A DNA stretch of 64,000 nucleotides from Paenibacillus sp. J31TS4 (GCF_018403265.1 NZ_BOSI01000005.1:62001-126000); one strand, 5' to 3'. Counted from the first letter of the stretch, positions 9,320 through 18,123 are shown. The notes: a model not told the origin generated them from the letters alone. Translations and numbers: made by a program.

Positions 9320-10183
9320 ATGAATGCGAAGCAACAGCTGCCCGTCCGCAAGCTCGGCCCTACTTCCCTCCAGGTCTCGGCCATCGGGATGGGCTGCATG
9401 CCCCTCTCGATCCAGGGCCGGCCGCCCGAGGACGACGCGATCCGGACGATTCATGCCGCGATTGAGCACGGCGTTACTTTCTTTGATACGGCGGACGCCT
9501 ACTGCTTGGACGAGCATGACGTCGGCCACAACGAGCGGCTCCTCGCCAAAGCGCTGGCCGGCCGGCAGGACGTCACGATAGCAACCAAGGGAGGCACGAC
9601 CCGGCCGGGCGGCGAGTGGAAACGGAACGGCCGCCCTTCTCATCTGAAAGCCGCCTGCGAGGCGAGCCTGAAGGCGCTGAACCGCGATGTGATCGAGCTC
9701 TACCAGCTCCATGCGCCCGATCCCGACGTTCCGTTCGAGGAATCGGTCGGAGCACTCGCCGAGCTGCAGCGGGAAGGCAAGATCGTGCATGTCGGGTTAT
9801 CCAACGTATCGGTCGCCCAGCTGGATCTGGCGCGCACGATCTGCTCTATCGTGAGCGTTCAGAACCGGATGAATCTGTTCGATCGCTCCTCCGCCGATGT
9901 GCTGAAGCGCTGCGACGAGCTCGGGATTGCCTTCCTCCCGTACAGCCCGCTGAATGGGATGAGCAAGGCGCGAGAGCTCGGACGCCGGGACGAGGTGGCG
10001 GACATTGCCTCGAGGCACGGCGTGTCTCCGCAGCGTGTCGCGCTCGCTTGGCTGCTCAGCCTGTCGCCCAACATGCTCCCGATCCCCGGCGCGAGCAAGT
10101 CGGAGAGCATCGCCGACAGCTCGGCGGCCGCCTTGCTCCGCCTGTCGGAGGACGAGATCGACACGCTAAGCGCTCTCGGCTAG
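9320..10183 (+). CDS. Aldo/keto reductase
   Basis: An NAD(P)H-dependent oxidoreductase with a TIM-barrel fold, 287 residues. The catalytic tetrad of the superfamily is present: Asp and Tyr in FDTADAY (about 55-61), Lys in IATKGG (about 90) and His in YQLHAPDP (about 131). SNVSV and IPGAS near the cofactor site also fit. The ATG follows AAGGAGG by 11 bases. Substrate cannot be read from sequence. A terminator follows. Confidence 0.93.
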   Translation: MNAKQQLPVRKLGPTSLQVSAIGMGCMPLSIQGRPPEDDAIRTIHAAIEHGVTFFDTADAYCLDEHDVGHNERLLAKALAGRQDVTIATKGGTTRPGGEWKRNGRPSHLKAACEASLKALNRDVIELYQLHAPDPDVPFEESVGALAELQREGKIVHVGLSNVSVAQLDLARTICSIVSVQNRMNLFDRSSADVLKRCDELGIAFLPYSPLNGMSKARELGRRDEVADIASRHGVSPQRVALAWLLSLSPNMLPIPGASKSESIADSSAAALLRLSEDEIDTLSALG

Positions 10184-10216
10184 GAGCATATTCCGCCAAG
10201 CCGGCCGCTTTGCGAG

Positions 10217-10242
10217 AAGGGTCCTTCGGGACCCTTTTTTGC
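10217..10242 (+). terminator. Terminator after the aldo/keto reductase gene
   Basis: Stem AAGGGTCC, UUCG tetraloop, GGACCCTT and a T tract. Confidence 0.9.
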
Positions 10243-10301
10243 AGTTTCTTCCATTATAATGTATGCGCTTACAAGATGAAAAGAAAGAAAAGTAAGCCGC
10301 T

Positions 10302-10643
10302 TTAAAGACGGCTTACCTGAAGAACGGGCACCTGCTTGACACTGTAAGCTCCCTCCAGCATATCCTCGCTGAGCAGATTCATCTTGACCATGGCCGTCAC
10401 CTTGCCCGCATCGGCCTTGGAGACATGCCGCCACAAGCCCGGATCGGGGAGCTTCGCATAGAGCGCCTCATCGCGGTAGTCGCGTCTTTCCTGGACCGCC
10501 ACCTTGAGACGATAGCCGCCGATCTCGCACACGACCGGCCCCGGAAACACCCGGATCAGCTCCTTCCTCAGCTCGTCCAGCTCAGCCTCCAGCGCCCTTT
10601 GCGCCTCTTTCAGCTCGAAATATCTGGCCAGCTTTTCTTCCAT
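10302..10643 (-). CDS. Hypothetical protein, 113 residues
   Basis: Helical, charged N-terminus (residues 1-32, coiled-coil-like, ELKEAQRALEAELDELRKEL). A short beta-rich region follows (VVCEIGGYRLKVAVQERRDY), then a helical end. The N-terminal half recalls phage-type host-nuclease-inhibitor proteins only in a general way; I do not assign it. A fair minus-strand promoter (10854-10883) lies about 210 bases upstream, leaving a long leader. Confidence 0.6.
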   Translation of the reverse strand: MEEKLARYFELKEAQRALEAELDELRKELIRVFPGPVVCEIGGYRLKVAVQERRDYRDEALYAKLPDPGLWRHVSKADAGKVTAMVKMNLLSEDMLEGAYSVKQVPVLQVSRL

Positions 10644-10982
10644 ACGGCCGCTCGCCTCCGCCCTTTGGGTTCTTGCCTCAGCCTATGCCGCCCCGCCCTT
10701 CCTTAGAACCTTAGACCAGGACGGCAGCGTCCCGAACCGCCCCCTGAACCCAAAAAAGGACGCCGCGTCACGGGAAACCCGGACGAGCGCCAAAAGTTGA
10801 AGAGAAGAAAAAAAGGTTATGAAGCAGGCAGCTAGACTCTGCTCTGCTCCTATAGTATATCACGAATGATATACCGGGGCCAACGGACCTTTGGCGGTAA
10901 TGTTTTCCTCCTCCTTCCTCCCGTACCCAGTATAATGGGGACACAGGGCGGCACGGGAGTCCAAGAAGGGAGATGGATACGC
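10644..10982. other. Intergenic region between divergent genes
   Basis: Holds the minus-strand promoter at 10854-10883 and a plus-strand TATAAT (10931-10936) with a poor -35 ahead of the acetyltransferase gene. The long minus-strand leader (about 10644-10850) shows a short GACG-CGTC hairpin with six Ts; it could be a weak attenuator. No gene seen. Confidence 0.45.
10854..10883 (-). promoter_or_regulatory. Minus-strand promoter for the 113-residue hypothetical gene
   Basis: Read on the minus strand: TTGGCC, 18 bases, TATACT. Confidence 0.55.
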
Positions 10983-11519
10983 ATGGAGCCGAAGGTATGG
11001 CTGCAAAAGCCGGATATTCGCTACCGCGACGCCTATCAAGCGTTTTATGAGGAATGGAAAAGAAGCGGGGAGCCGATGGTCCCTTGGGTGATCGGCAAGG
11101 ATCCGTCGGAATTCGAAGCGATGATCGCCTGGCTGGGAAGCCGTGAATACGCCGAGAACCTACCGGAAGGATGGGTGCCCGATTCGACGTTCTGGCTAGT
11201 TGACGAGCAGGGATCGGTTCTGGGGGCGGTCAATATCCGGCATCGGCTGACGGACAAGCTGCTCAGCAGCGGAGGACATATCGGATACGGCATCCGGCCC
11301 TCGGCGCGCGGACAAGGCCTCGCGACGCGGCTGCTGGCGCTCGCCCTGGGGGAGGCTGGCCAACTCGGCATCAAGCGGGCGCTCGTCGTCTGCGATGCCG
11401 GCAACATCCCCTCCGAGAAGACTATCCTCCGCAATGGCGGCGTATCGGATGCCGATCATACGGAGGAAGACGGGACGGTTATCAAGCGATACTGGATCGA
11501 CCTCGGGCCGCTCGCCTGA
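10983..11519 (+). CDS. GNAT-family N-acetyltransferase
   Basis: A 178-residue acetyl-CoA-dependent acetyltransferase. The acetyl-CoA pyrophosphate loop is GIRPSARGQGLATRLL (about residues 100-115), the standard R/QxxGxG/A motif. A following strand (RALVVCDAGNIPSEKTILRNGG) is typical of the fold. The ATG at 10983 follows AAGGGAGA and sits about 50 bases after a TATAAT box; the longer frame upstream would start before the promoter. Substrate unknown. Confidence 0.85.
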   Translation: MEPKVWLQKPDIRYRDAYQAFYEEWKRSGEPMVPWVIGKDPSEFEAMIAWLGSREYAENLPEGWVPDSTFWLVDEQGSVLGAVNIRHRLTDKLLSSGGHIGYGIRPSARGQGLATRLLALALGEAGQLGIKRALVVCDAGNIPSEKTILRNGGVSDADHTEEDGTVIKRYWIDLGPLA

Positions 11520-11568
11520 CGGGTCCGGTTCCTACCCGTTGGTTCTGGCCGGGATTGCCCTGGACAAC

Positions 11569-11613
11569 AAAAAGCCCTTTGCCGTCCCGGGCCATCCCGG
11601 TCTGCAAAGGGCT
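11569..11613 (-). terminator. Terminator of the ErpA-like gene
   Basis: Arms AGCCCTTTGC and GCAAAGGGCT around a 21-base loop, with an A5 run on the left that forms the U tract. Confidence 0.7.
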
Positions 11614-11648
11614 GTTCGGCGAGCGGAGGCCAGCCCCCGCCCTGTCCG

Positions 11649-12008
11649 TTAATCGTCGCACTTCTCCACTTGGCCTTCTTCTTCCCTGTGACGGAAGCTG
11701 TTGCCGCAGCCGCATGTAGCGACCGCATTCGGATTGTCGATGGTGAAGCCTCCGCCCATCCCCATATCCTTGTAGTCGATTTCGACTCCGTTCAGGTACT
11801 TGCGGCTGTCGCCGGCGATGACGACCTTCAGGCCGTTAACGTCCAGCGCTTCGTCGCCTTCCTGGTTCTCGTCGTCGAGACCCATTCCGTACGAGAATCC
11901 GCTGCATCCGCCTTCCTTGACGGCGAGTCGAAGGAACAGGCCCGGCGTGTCTTGCGAATCCATCAATTCTTGAATCTTTTCCTTGGCAGATTCGGTAATG
12001 GTAATCAT
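11649..12008 (-). CDS. A-type iron-sulfur carrier, HesB/IscA/ErpA family
   Basis: A 119-residue protein that carries Fe-S clusters to target enzymes. The three ligand cysteines are Cys35 (GGCSGF), Cys99 and Cys101 (ATCGCGNSF). Length and the GGGFTIDNPNA stretch fit the YutM/ErpA type. A charged tail of about 14 residues after the CGCG motif is a small addition. It would act with the NfuA-type protein YutI encoded at 15.8 kb. Confidence 0.93.
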   Translation of the reverse strand: MITITESAKEKIQELMDSQDTPGLFLRLAVKEGGCSGFSYGMGLDDENQEGDEALDVNGLKVVIAGDSRKYLNGVEIDYKDMGMGGGFTIDNPNAVATCGCGNSFRHREEEGQVEKCDD

Positions 12009-12120
12009 AGGAGTCCCTCCTTCTATATGGAACGGCTAACCGTTATCAGCGGTTCGTCTCAACAAGAATGCTGCAAGATCCATTCCCATATATATAGTAT
12101 ACCCCTATTTACCTGCCGCC

Positions 12121-12318
12121 TCAAGAAGGACGGCGAACGTTGTGCACTTGTTCAGACTTCTCCTCGAAGTAGTAACGGAGTAGCAGCTTGTCCAAATTCT
12201 CGCTGCTCTCTACCACGCGCGGGTGCAAAAAACCGAGTTGGCTGCCAAGTTGGATCATGGTTCTTCTGGCGTCTTCGATTTCCTGACTAAGATCTGCTTC
12301 CAGCAAAACGCTTTTCAC
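12121..12318 (-). CDS. Spo0E-like aspartyl-phosphate phosphatase
   Basis: A 65-residue helical hairpin protein. The family pattern is present: a first helix with IEDARRTMIQLG, then SENLDKLLLRYY, matching the S-x-x-LD signature of Spo0E/YisI/YnzD proteins. These remove phosphate from Spo0A~P and so hold back sporulation. The start is GTG at 12318 behind AAGGTGATA. Which response regulator it acts on cannot be told from sequence. Confidence 0.85.
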   Translation of the reverse strand: MKSVLLEADLSQEIEDARRTMIQLGSQLGFLHPRVVESSENLDKLLLRYYFEEKSEQVHNVRRPS

Positions 12319-12704
12319 TTCTTATCACCTTTGCTCTAAATTTCGCGGCGGCACCAATCTTCGCCATTTTTTGGAAATGGTGAAATATTTGTTCACGCAC
12401 ATTGTTTTTAAGTATACACATTTTTCAAAATAATGGAAGCAAAAATAGTGACAATTCGATAAACTTTCCACCGTTTCCCATGCAGACCGCTGGCGAACTG
12501 TGTCTTGCCGGGTCCTGACAGGTAGGTTTATAATAGGAAGAACGCCTGTCTGACCGGGCTTTTTCGTATGAATCCCTTTCTTATCGACGGTTTACGCGCA
12601 ACACACGGATGAGGAGAGCGCGACCCGCCCCGCCATTCCCGACAAGGATACCGGGGCTGGAGTCTGTCTTCCCCTCCAAATGGCAAACAAAAGGAGCTGA
12701 GCGG
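12319..12704. other. Divergent intergenic region, Spo0E-like / mqnE
   Basis: AT-rich left part with a minus-strand TATACT near 12410 for the Spo0E-like gene (weak -35). The mqnE promoter lies at 12505-12534, followed by a leader of about 165 bases. No riboswitch motif was recognised. Confidence 0.5.
12505..12534 (+). promoter_or_regulatory. Promoter for mqnE
   Basis: TTGCCG (12505-12510), 18 bases, TATAAT (12529-12534). Confidence 0.65.
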
Positions 12705-13808
12705 ATGAGCATTGTAATCCCCACACCGGAGACGCGGATGGCGGCGATCAGGGAGAAAGTAACGGCCGGTGAGCGGCTGTCCAAGGAAGACGGCCTGTTC
12801 CTGTACGAGTCGGACGACCTGATGGCCATCGGCCAGATGGCCAACGAGGTCAATCTGCGAATGAACGGCCGCAAGGTATACTTCATCGAGACGATGAGCC
12901 TATATTTCACCAATGTATGCGAAGCCCACTGCCGGTTCTGTCACTTCCGCCGGGATCCTGGCGAGGAAGGTGCCTACACCCTGTCCCCGGAGGAGATGTT
13001 CGCCTACATAGACCAGCATTACCACCCGGGCATGCGGGAGTTCCATATTACCGGCGGCCATAACAACACCGTGCCTTTCGACTACTATGTCAACTACGTC
13101 AAGGCGCTCAAGGCCCGGTATCCGGACGTGTTGATCAAGGCGCACACCGCAGCGGAGATCGAGTTCTTCTCCCGCATCAGCGGTCTCTCTTATGAAGACG
13201 TCCTGAAGACGCTGCTGGACGCCGGACTCAGCTCGCTGACGGGCGGCGGTGCGGAGATTCTGTCCGAGCGCTACCGCAAAAAAATGGGTGTCGGCAAAGC
13301 GACGACCGATCAATGGCTCGAGGTTCAGCGGGTCGCGCACGGCCTCGGCATGAAGACCCACGCCACCATGCTGTACGGGGGCATCGAAACGATGGAGGAG
13401 CGCATCCAGCATATGCTCTACCTGCGGGAGCTGCAGGACGAAACGAACGGCTTCCTCGTCTTCATCCCCAACTCGGTGCAGCCGGCCAGCGTCAATGCGG
13501 GCATCAAGCGACGCGTTTCGGCAATGGATATCCTCAAGACGACGGCGATCAGCCGGCTCATGTGTGACAATATCCAGCACATCAAGGCGTATTTCATCAA
13601 CATGGGCACCCAGCTGACCCAGATCTCGCTGCAGATGGGCGCCTCCGACGTGCACGGAACGATCGTCCAGGAACGCATCAGCCACGCGGCAGGCGCGCTG
13701 ACTCCCGAGGGGCTGACGCGCGACGAGCTTGTCTTCCTCATCAAAGGAGCGAACCGTATTCCCGTCGAACGGGATACGTTCTACAACGAGCTTCACGTGT
13801 ACGAATAA
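12705..13808 (+). CDS. mqnE: Aminofutalosine synthase MqnE (radical SAM)
   Basis: MqnE joins 3-[(1-carboxyvinyl)oxy]benzoate to adenosine through radical S-adenosylmethionine chemistry, giving aminofutalosine, an early step of the futalosine route to menaquinone. The 367 residues carry the 4Fe-4S motif CEAHCRFC (Cys72, Cys76, Cys79), the ITGGHNN segment and an HTAAEIEF stretch typical of MqnE rather than MqnC. The start is ATG at 12705 behind AAAGGAG; an upstream in-frame extension lacks a ribosome site. It implies this organism uses the futalosine path and not the classical men pathway. The UbiD-like enzyme at 18-20 kb fits later steps. Confidence 0.93.
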   Translation: MSIVIPTPETRMAAIREKVTAGERLSKEDGLFLYESDDLMAIGQMANEVNLRMNGRKVYFIETMSLYFTNVCEAHCRFCHFRRDPGEEGAYTLSPEEMFAYIDQHYHPGMREFHITGGHNNTVPFDYYVNYVKALKARYPDVLIKAHTAAEIEFFSRISGLSYEDVLKTLLDAGLSSLTGGGAEILSERYRKKMGVGKATTDQWLEVQRVAHGLGMKTHATMLYGGIETMEERIQHMLYLRELQDETNGFLVFIPNSVQPASVNAGIKRRVSAMDILKTTAISRLMCDNIQHIKAYFINMGTQLTQISLQMGASDVHGTIVQERISHAAGALTPEGLTRDELVFLIKGANRIPVERDTFYNELHVYE

Positions 13809-13837
13809 GAGCCGGGCTTCCCGCCGCGGCCCGAGGA

Positions 13838-13868
13838 GAGAGGAATGGGCTTCGTCCCGTTCCTCTTC
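13838..13868 (+). terminator. Terminator-like hairpin after mqnE
   Basis: Arms GAGAGGAATGGG and CCCGTTCCTCTTC around CTTCGT, then a T/C-rich run. Confidence 0.5.
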
Positions 13869-14059
13869 TCCTTGCGCGCCGCGAGAGAAGCGGCTTCTGC
13901 GCGGGTTCAATCCGACCCGCCTGGGTAAATATGTATCAAACCCGAACAAACTCGCGGGTCTCGCGACAGGTCCGGGATACTTTCTCAGCAGAACAGAAAG
14001 ACTATCAAGACCTCCTTTCTGCTTCTCCTCCAAACCACGAATAGGAAGGTTTTTTTGCC

Positions 14060-15127
14060 ATGATAAAACATGTAGTTGTATTGGGCGGCGGCTACGGCGG
14101 CCTGGCGGTCGTCGACGATCTGCTCGACAAGGATATCGCCAATCACATCGAGATCACCCTTGTGGACCGGATGCCGTTCCAGGGACTCAAAACCGAATAC
14201 TATGCGCTTGCCTCCGGCACGGCCTCGGATATCGAAATCCGCAATCAATTTCCGACCGACCCGCGCCTGACCAAAGCATACGGGGAAGTAACCTCCGTCG
14301 ATTTGGAGAAGAAGCAGGTCTGCTTTTTGGAAGGAGATCCCCTCTCCTATGACGTGCTGGTGATTGCCTTGGGCTGCGTGGACAAGTTCCATAACATTCC
14401 CGGAGCCGAGATGTTCTCGTGCAGCATCCAGTCGCTGTCGGCGACCCGGAAGACGAATCAGCGGGTGAACGACGTCAAGCCGTACGGCACCGTCAGCATC
14501 ATCGGAGGCGGCCTGAGCGGCGTGGAGATGGCTGCGGAGCTGCGGGAGAGCCGTCCCGATTTGAACGTGCGTATTCTCGACCGGGGCAAGAGCATTCTCT
14601 CTCCATTCCCGGACAAGCTGCAGCAGTTCGTGCGCGTCTGGTTCGAGAAGCACGACATCGACATGGTGAACGGCGTCTCGGTGAGCCGGCTCGAGGAGGG
14701 CGTCATCTACAACCAAGGCGAGATGATACTGACTGACGCTACCGTCTGGACCGCCGGCATCCAGCCGAGTCCGGTCGTGCAGCAGATGGACGTGCCCAAG
14801 GATCCGCAGGGACGCGTGCTGCTGAACGAATTCCATCAAATTCCGCAGCACCCGGACGTCTATGTTGTCGGAGACTGCGCGAGCCTCGCCTTCTCGCCGA
14901 GCGCCCAAGCGGCCGGTGCGCAGGGCAAGCAGGTCGCCGAGGTGATCGAGGCGGTATGGAAGGGCGAAACGCCCAAGCTCGGCCAGATCAAGCTGAGAGG
15001 CGTCCTCGGCTCGCTCGGCAAGAAATCGGGCTTCGGCCTCATGGGCAAAAAGACCGTCATGCTCGGCATGGTGCCGCGCGCGCTCAAGAGCGGCGTGCTC
15101 TGGAAGTCGCGGCGCCATTTCGGCTAA
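14060..15127 (+). CDS. yutJ: FAD-dependent NADH dehydrogenase-like protein, YutJ type
   Basis: A 355-residue two-dinucleotide-binding flavoprotein of the type II NADH dehydrogenase family. The FAD motif is VVVLGGGYGGL at the N-terminus, the NADH motif is SIIGGGLSGVEMA (about residues 148-160), and the second FAD motif is VYVVGDCAS (about 270). The length fits YutJ rather than the 400-residue Ndh/YumB. Lacking a clear membrane-anchoring C-terminal amphipathic helix, it may not be the main respiratory enzyme. It lies close to yuzB and yutI, as in Bacillus. Confidence 0.85.
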   Translation: MIKHVVVLGGGYGGLAVVDDLLDKDIANHIEITLVDRMPFQGLKTEYYALASGTASDIEIRNQFPTDPRLTKAYGEVTSVDLEKKQVCFLEGDPLSYDVLVIALGCVDKFHNIPGAEMFSCSIQSLSATRKTNQRVNDVKPYGTVSIIGGGLSGVEMAAELRESRPDLNVRILDRGKSILSPFPDKLQQFVRVWFEKHDIDMVNGVSVSRLEEGVIYNQGEMILTDATVWTAGIQPSPVVQQMDVPKDPQGRVLLNEFHQIPQHPDVYVVGDCASLAFSPSAQAAGAQGKQVAEVIEAVWKGETPKLGQIKLRGVLGSLGKKSGFGLMGKKTVMLGMVPRALKSGVLWKSRRHFG

Positions 15128-15431
15128 AGCTAGCCGCCGGCTGCGGGGCCGCTAGCCCCGCCGAGCAGGTGAACAGCGCTGTGCAAGCTCCGACCGCTGC
15201 CCTATTAAGAGACGAGCAGGACCTGCATGGCGAAAACCCCCGCGCTGCGAGTCACCGCCGCTTTCGCCGGCCGTTCATTGACCGTCGGCCAAATCCTTCC
15301 CGTCCTGGCACATGCCGATAACTCGATAGCCAACTTGGCAGGGCGGCGGGCAACGGGAATCCGAGGCTGGGAATCGGTTCTCGCGACCAGCATCTTCCTG
15401 TCCGGCTCAAGCAAACAGCCCGCCGGGCTAC
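15128..15431. other. Gene-free stretch between yutJ and yuzB
   Basis: About 300 GC-rich bases between convergent genes. A hairpin built on GCTAGC...GCTAGC (15129-15156) could end yutJ transcription. At 15415-15450 the arms AACAGCCCGCCGGG and CCCGGCGGGCTGT overlap the end of yuzB. No gene seen. Confidence 0.45.
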
Positions 15432-15686
15432 TTATTCCCCCGGCGGGCTGTCGATCGCCTCGATTTCTTGAATGGCCTTGCGGATGAGCTCATACAGCTC
15501 CTCCTCGGTCGGTGCCGCCAGCGGTTCCCCGTTGACGAGCGCGTACGGGCTGGCATAACATTCGCCGCAATTGCCGAGACAGCCGTATTCGACGACGTCG
15601 TAGGCCGGGTTACTCTCCAGCTGCTTCATCGGGCAGCCGGGATCCTGATGCCCATTGTTGGTGCAGTATTCGATGACCGGACGCAT
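15432..15686 (-). CDS. yuzB: YuzB family (UPF0349) cysteine-rich protein
   Basis: An 84-residue protein. The N-terminus MRPVIEYC and the block YGCLGNCGEC...YALVNGE match YuzB (UPF0349/DUF1450). Cysteines at 8, 36, 40 and 43 probably form a thioredoxin-like ferredoxin or metal site; the biochemical role is unknown. The ATG at 15686 was chosen over a longer frame because homologues begin there and GAGGAGG precedes it. Divergent from yutI, an Fe-S assembly gene, which hints at a related role. Confidence 0.85.
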   Translation of the reverse strand: MRPVIEYCTNNGHQDPGCPMKQLESNPAYDVVEYGCLGNCGECYASPYALVNGEPLAAPTEEELYELIRKAIQEIEAIDSPPGE

Positions 15687-15735
15687 GGCGCGTTCCTCCT
15701 CTCGCGGGCGGAGGCGCCTTCCGACCGGCGCCCCA

Positions 15736-15764
15736 TTTCCATTTTGCCGTTCCTGTATTATAAT
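15736..15764 (+). promoter_or_regulatory. Promoter for yutI
   Basis: TTTCCA (15736-15741), 17 bases, TATAAT (15759-15764), the same hexamers and spacing as the yumC promoter. Confidence 0.55.
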
Positions 15765-15796
15765 AAGAAGTGTATAGGAAAGGAGTTGGACGATCA

Positions 15797-16042
15797 ATGA
15801 GTGAAAATGCACAGAGCACCATGTATGATGAAGTGCTTGAAGTTTTAGATAAGCTGCGCCCGTTCCTGCAGCGCGACGGCGGCGATGTCGAGCTGGTCGA
15901 CGTGGAGGACGGAATCGTCAAGCTGAAGCTGATGGGTGCCTGCGGCAGCTGCCCCAGCTCCACCATCACGCTGAAAGCCGGCATTGAGCGCGCGCTTGTG
16001 GAAGAAGTCGAAGGCGTTCAAGAGGTTGTCCAAGTCTTCTAA
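15797..16042 (+). CDS. yutI: NifU C-terminal-domain Fe-S scaffold/carrier
   Basis: An 81-residue protein made only of the NifU C-terminal (Nfu) domain. The cluster-binding CxxC is CGSC (Cys49, Cys52), preceded by [11 protein letters not shown]. It carries 4Fe-4S clusters to enzymes such as aconitase in Bacillus. The start follows AAAGGAG. The hairpin that ends transcription also codes for the end of the convergent dehydrogenase. Confidence 0.94.
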   Translation: MSENAQSTMYDEVLEVLDKLRPFLQRDGGDVELVDVEDGIVKLKLMGACGSCPSSTITLKAGIERALVEEVEGVQEVVQVF

Positions 16043-16074
16043 TTCTCTTCCGCGCCTCATATGCGGAATCCAGC

Positions 16075-16106
16075 AAGAAGAGTCCCTGGCTACAGGGACT
16101 CTTCTT
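16075..16106. terminator. Bidirectional terminator between yutI and the dehydrogenase
   Basis: Perfect 14-base arms AAGAAGAGTCCCTG and CAGGGACTCTTCTT with a four-base loop. The stop codon of the minus-strand gene is in the loop, so coding and terminator sequence overlap. Confidence 0.85.
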
Positions 16107-16905
16107 TGCGTTGGGGTGCCGTATCGGCTGCGAAGCCTTTGACCGAACGGATCGGATCGAGCCCTCCGGAGACGTCGATGATGTTGCCGGTCAGGAAGTC
16201 GGACTGGCGCTCGCACAGAAAGGCGATCACCCTCGCAACATCCTCCCCGGTACCCGGGCGTCCGCGCGGCGACTCGGGATCGGTCTCCTGCCGCACGTCG
16301 TCGATGCCCGCTTCCTTATGGGCGCCTCGGATATCACCGGGGCAGACCATGTTGACGGTGATGCCATAGGGAGCTTCCTCGACCGCCAGCGTCTTCGTGA
16401 ACGAGACGAGGCCGACCTTGGCCGCCGCGTAGGCGGCGCGGTGCGGCCAGCCTGGTGCCTCGGCCGCGTGTCCGAAGCCGAAATGCACGATCCTCCCCCA
16501 TCCGGCCCGGCGCATGCCCGGCAACACCAGATGGTCCAGCTCCATGACACCGAGCAGATTGCCCCTAACGAGATAGTCGATCTCCTCCCGCGCGTAATCC
16601 GCGAACCGGCGGCGCTCCCGGATGAACGGGCCGGCGTTGTTGACGAGAATATCGATGCCGCCCAGCTTGCCGGCCGCTTCGTCCGCCAGCCGCTCCACGT
16701 CGCCGGGCTTCGCGATATCCGCCTGGAAGGCTTCCGCGCGGACGCCGAGCGCCTCCAGCTCCCGCTTGAGCGCCTCGGCCTCTTCCTTGCTATGTACATA
16801 ATTCAGAGCTATGTCGCAGCCAAGTTCGGCCAGCGTAAACGCCGTCCGTTTCCCCAGCCCTTTGGCACTGCCCGTAATTAAGGCTACCTTATGATCCAGC
16901 CGCAT
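16090..16905 (-). CDS. Short-chain dehydrogenase/reductase family protein with altered active site
   Basis: A 271-residue Rossmann-fold protein. The cofactor motif is TGSAKGLG (about residues 11-18), with NNAG at 89-92 and YAAAK (Tyr159, Lys163). The catalytic Ser, expected 13 residues before the Tyr, is replaced by His146 within HFGFGHAAEA. It may therefore use another residue or lack classic activity. The N-terminus is FabG-like. The ATG at 16905 follows GGAGGAGG; a longer frame to 16986 is less likely. Substrate unknown. Confidence 0.88.
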   Translation of the reverse strand: MRLDHKVALITGSAKGLGKRTAFTLAELGCDIALNYVHSKEEAEALKRELEALGVRAEAFQADIAKPGDVERLADEAAGKLGGIDILVNNAGPFIRERRRFADYAREEIDYLVRGNLLGVMELDHLVLPGMRRAGWGRIVHFGFGHAAEAPGWPHRAAYAAAKVGLVSFTKTLAVEEAPYGITVNMVCPGDIRGAHKEAGIDDVRQETDPESPRGRPGTGEDVARVIAFLCERQSDFLTGNIIDVSGGLDPIRSVKGFAADTAPQRKEESL

Positions 16906-17088
16906 GGGTACCTCCTCCACATTGGTCCATCGTCTCTCCTCGCGAACCTCTAACCGACATGCCTTCAGAGAACCGCAACAGAGCAAACCAAAAGCGCCCT
17001 GCCGGCCGTATGAGACGGAAGCAGGACGCCGGTTCTCTCAGTATAGTCGAACTTGGCGGGCCGCGCCAGCAGAGGGGCACAGAGGGCG

Positions 17089-18123
17089 TCAGCGGCCCGC
17101 CTGCTTCGGCTGCTTGCGTCCGGGTTTGCCGCTCTTGAAGGCGGACGAGGAGCCGCCCTGCGGGCTTCTGCGGCGGCCGTCGGCTCCGTTCCCGCCCTGC
17201 TTGTCCTGGGACGTTTGGCGCGGCTTTCGAGGGTCCGCCTTGGTCTTGGTGCCCGAACGGAGCCGGCCTCCCGGCTTCTCGCCGGACTGACCGCCGGGTC
17301 CGGCATGGTTCCCGTTCTGACGCTTGCCTCCGTTCCCCGGCTTGCCGGCGGACACGGACGCCGCGTCCTCCTCCGCCGCTTCCGCCGTCCGCTCGACCGC
17401 CTGCTCCTCCACCGATGCCGGCTGCTCCTCGTGCAAATAGCGGAACGTCGTAATGAGCGTCCGACACACCATCTCGAAGCCCCTGTCCAGGTGACGGATG
17501 TTGTCCTGCACATCCTCGATCGGCGTGCACGCATCGGCGATCCGCTTCGCGTATTCAAGATCGTCCATAATCTCGGTATTCATCGAATGCGTCTCCATAT
17601 TGCGCTGGTTCCGCAGCACGGTTAGCGAATCCTGGAAGTCGTTCTTGATCTGGAACAGCTGCTCCTCGAGCTTCGCCTCGATCTTTTTCTCGTGCATTTG
17701 GCGCAGTACCGTGAAGTAGGAGAACTTGGCCTTGAAGCGTTCGGTCTCGAGCTGCAGCAGCTCGTTGAAGAAGAAGCCCAGCTTGTCCAGAATGGAGAAT
17801 ACTCTCAGGAAGCCGTTCTTGTAAAAATACAGGTGCCGGTGATAATCGTCCCGTTCCGGCAGGTCCATTTTCTCCAGATACCGGCTGCTCAGCCTCTCCG
17901 CATACCGCTTGGCGCAGTAAGCGCTCTGCTCGAGCTCGTCGAGCGCCCGGATGAAGCCGTTGATCCAAATTTGCAGGTAGCGGACATGCCGATGGTTCCC
18001 CTGCTTAGGAGCATGGTTCTCCATCGGATCGAGACTATTGAAATAATAGGCGATGGCCTCCATCGCTTCGCCCAGCAGGCCTTCCTCCTTGCGCCGCGGT
18101 TCGTCGAACAGGAATCGAAGCAT
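17089..18123 (-). CDS. Cthe_2314-like HEPN protein with a long basic tail
   Basis: The N-terminal 240 residues are helical and rich in aromatic and basic residues (YYFNSLDPMENHAPK, HRHLYFYKNGFLRV, HSMNTEIMDDLEYAKRIADAC). I recognise them as the Cthe_2314-type HEPN family. Many HEPN proteins are RNases, but a clear R-x4-6-H site is uncertain here. About 100 residues follow that are first Ala/Glu-rich, then Gly/Lys/Arg/Gln-rich and probably disordered, with nucleic-acid-binding character. It is followed by the dehydrogenase on the same strand. Family call moderate; function unknown. Confidence 0.7.
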   Translation of the reverse strand: MLRFLFDEPRRKEEGLLGEAMEAIAYYFNSLDPMENHAPKQGNHRHVRYLQIWINGFIRALDELEQSAYCAKRYAERLSSRYLEKMDLPERDDYHRHLYFYKNGFLRVFSILDKLGFFFNELLQLETERFKAKFSYFTVLRQMHEKKIEAKLEEQLFQIKNDFQDSLTVLRNQRNMETHSMNTEIMDDLEYAKRIADACTPIEDVQDNIRHLDRGFEMVCRTLITTFRYLHEEQPASVEEQAVERTAEAAEEDAASVSAGKPGNGGKRQNGNHAGPGGQSGEKPGGRLRSGTKTKADPRKPRQTSQDKQGGNGADGRRRSPQGGSSSAFKSGKPGRKQPKQAGR

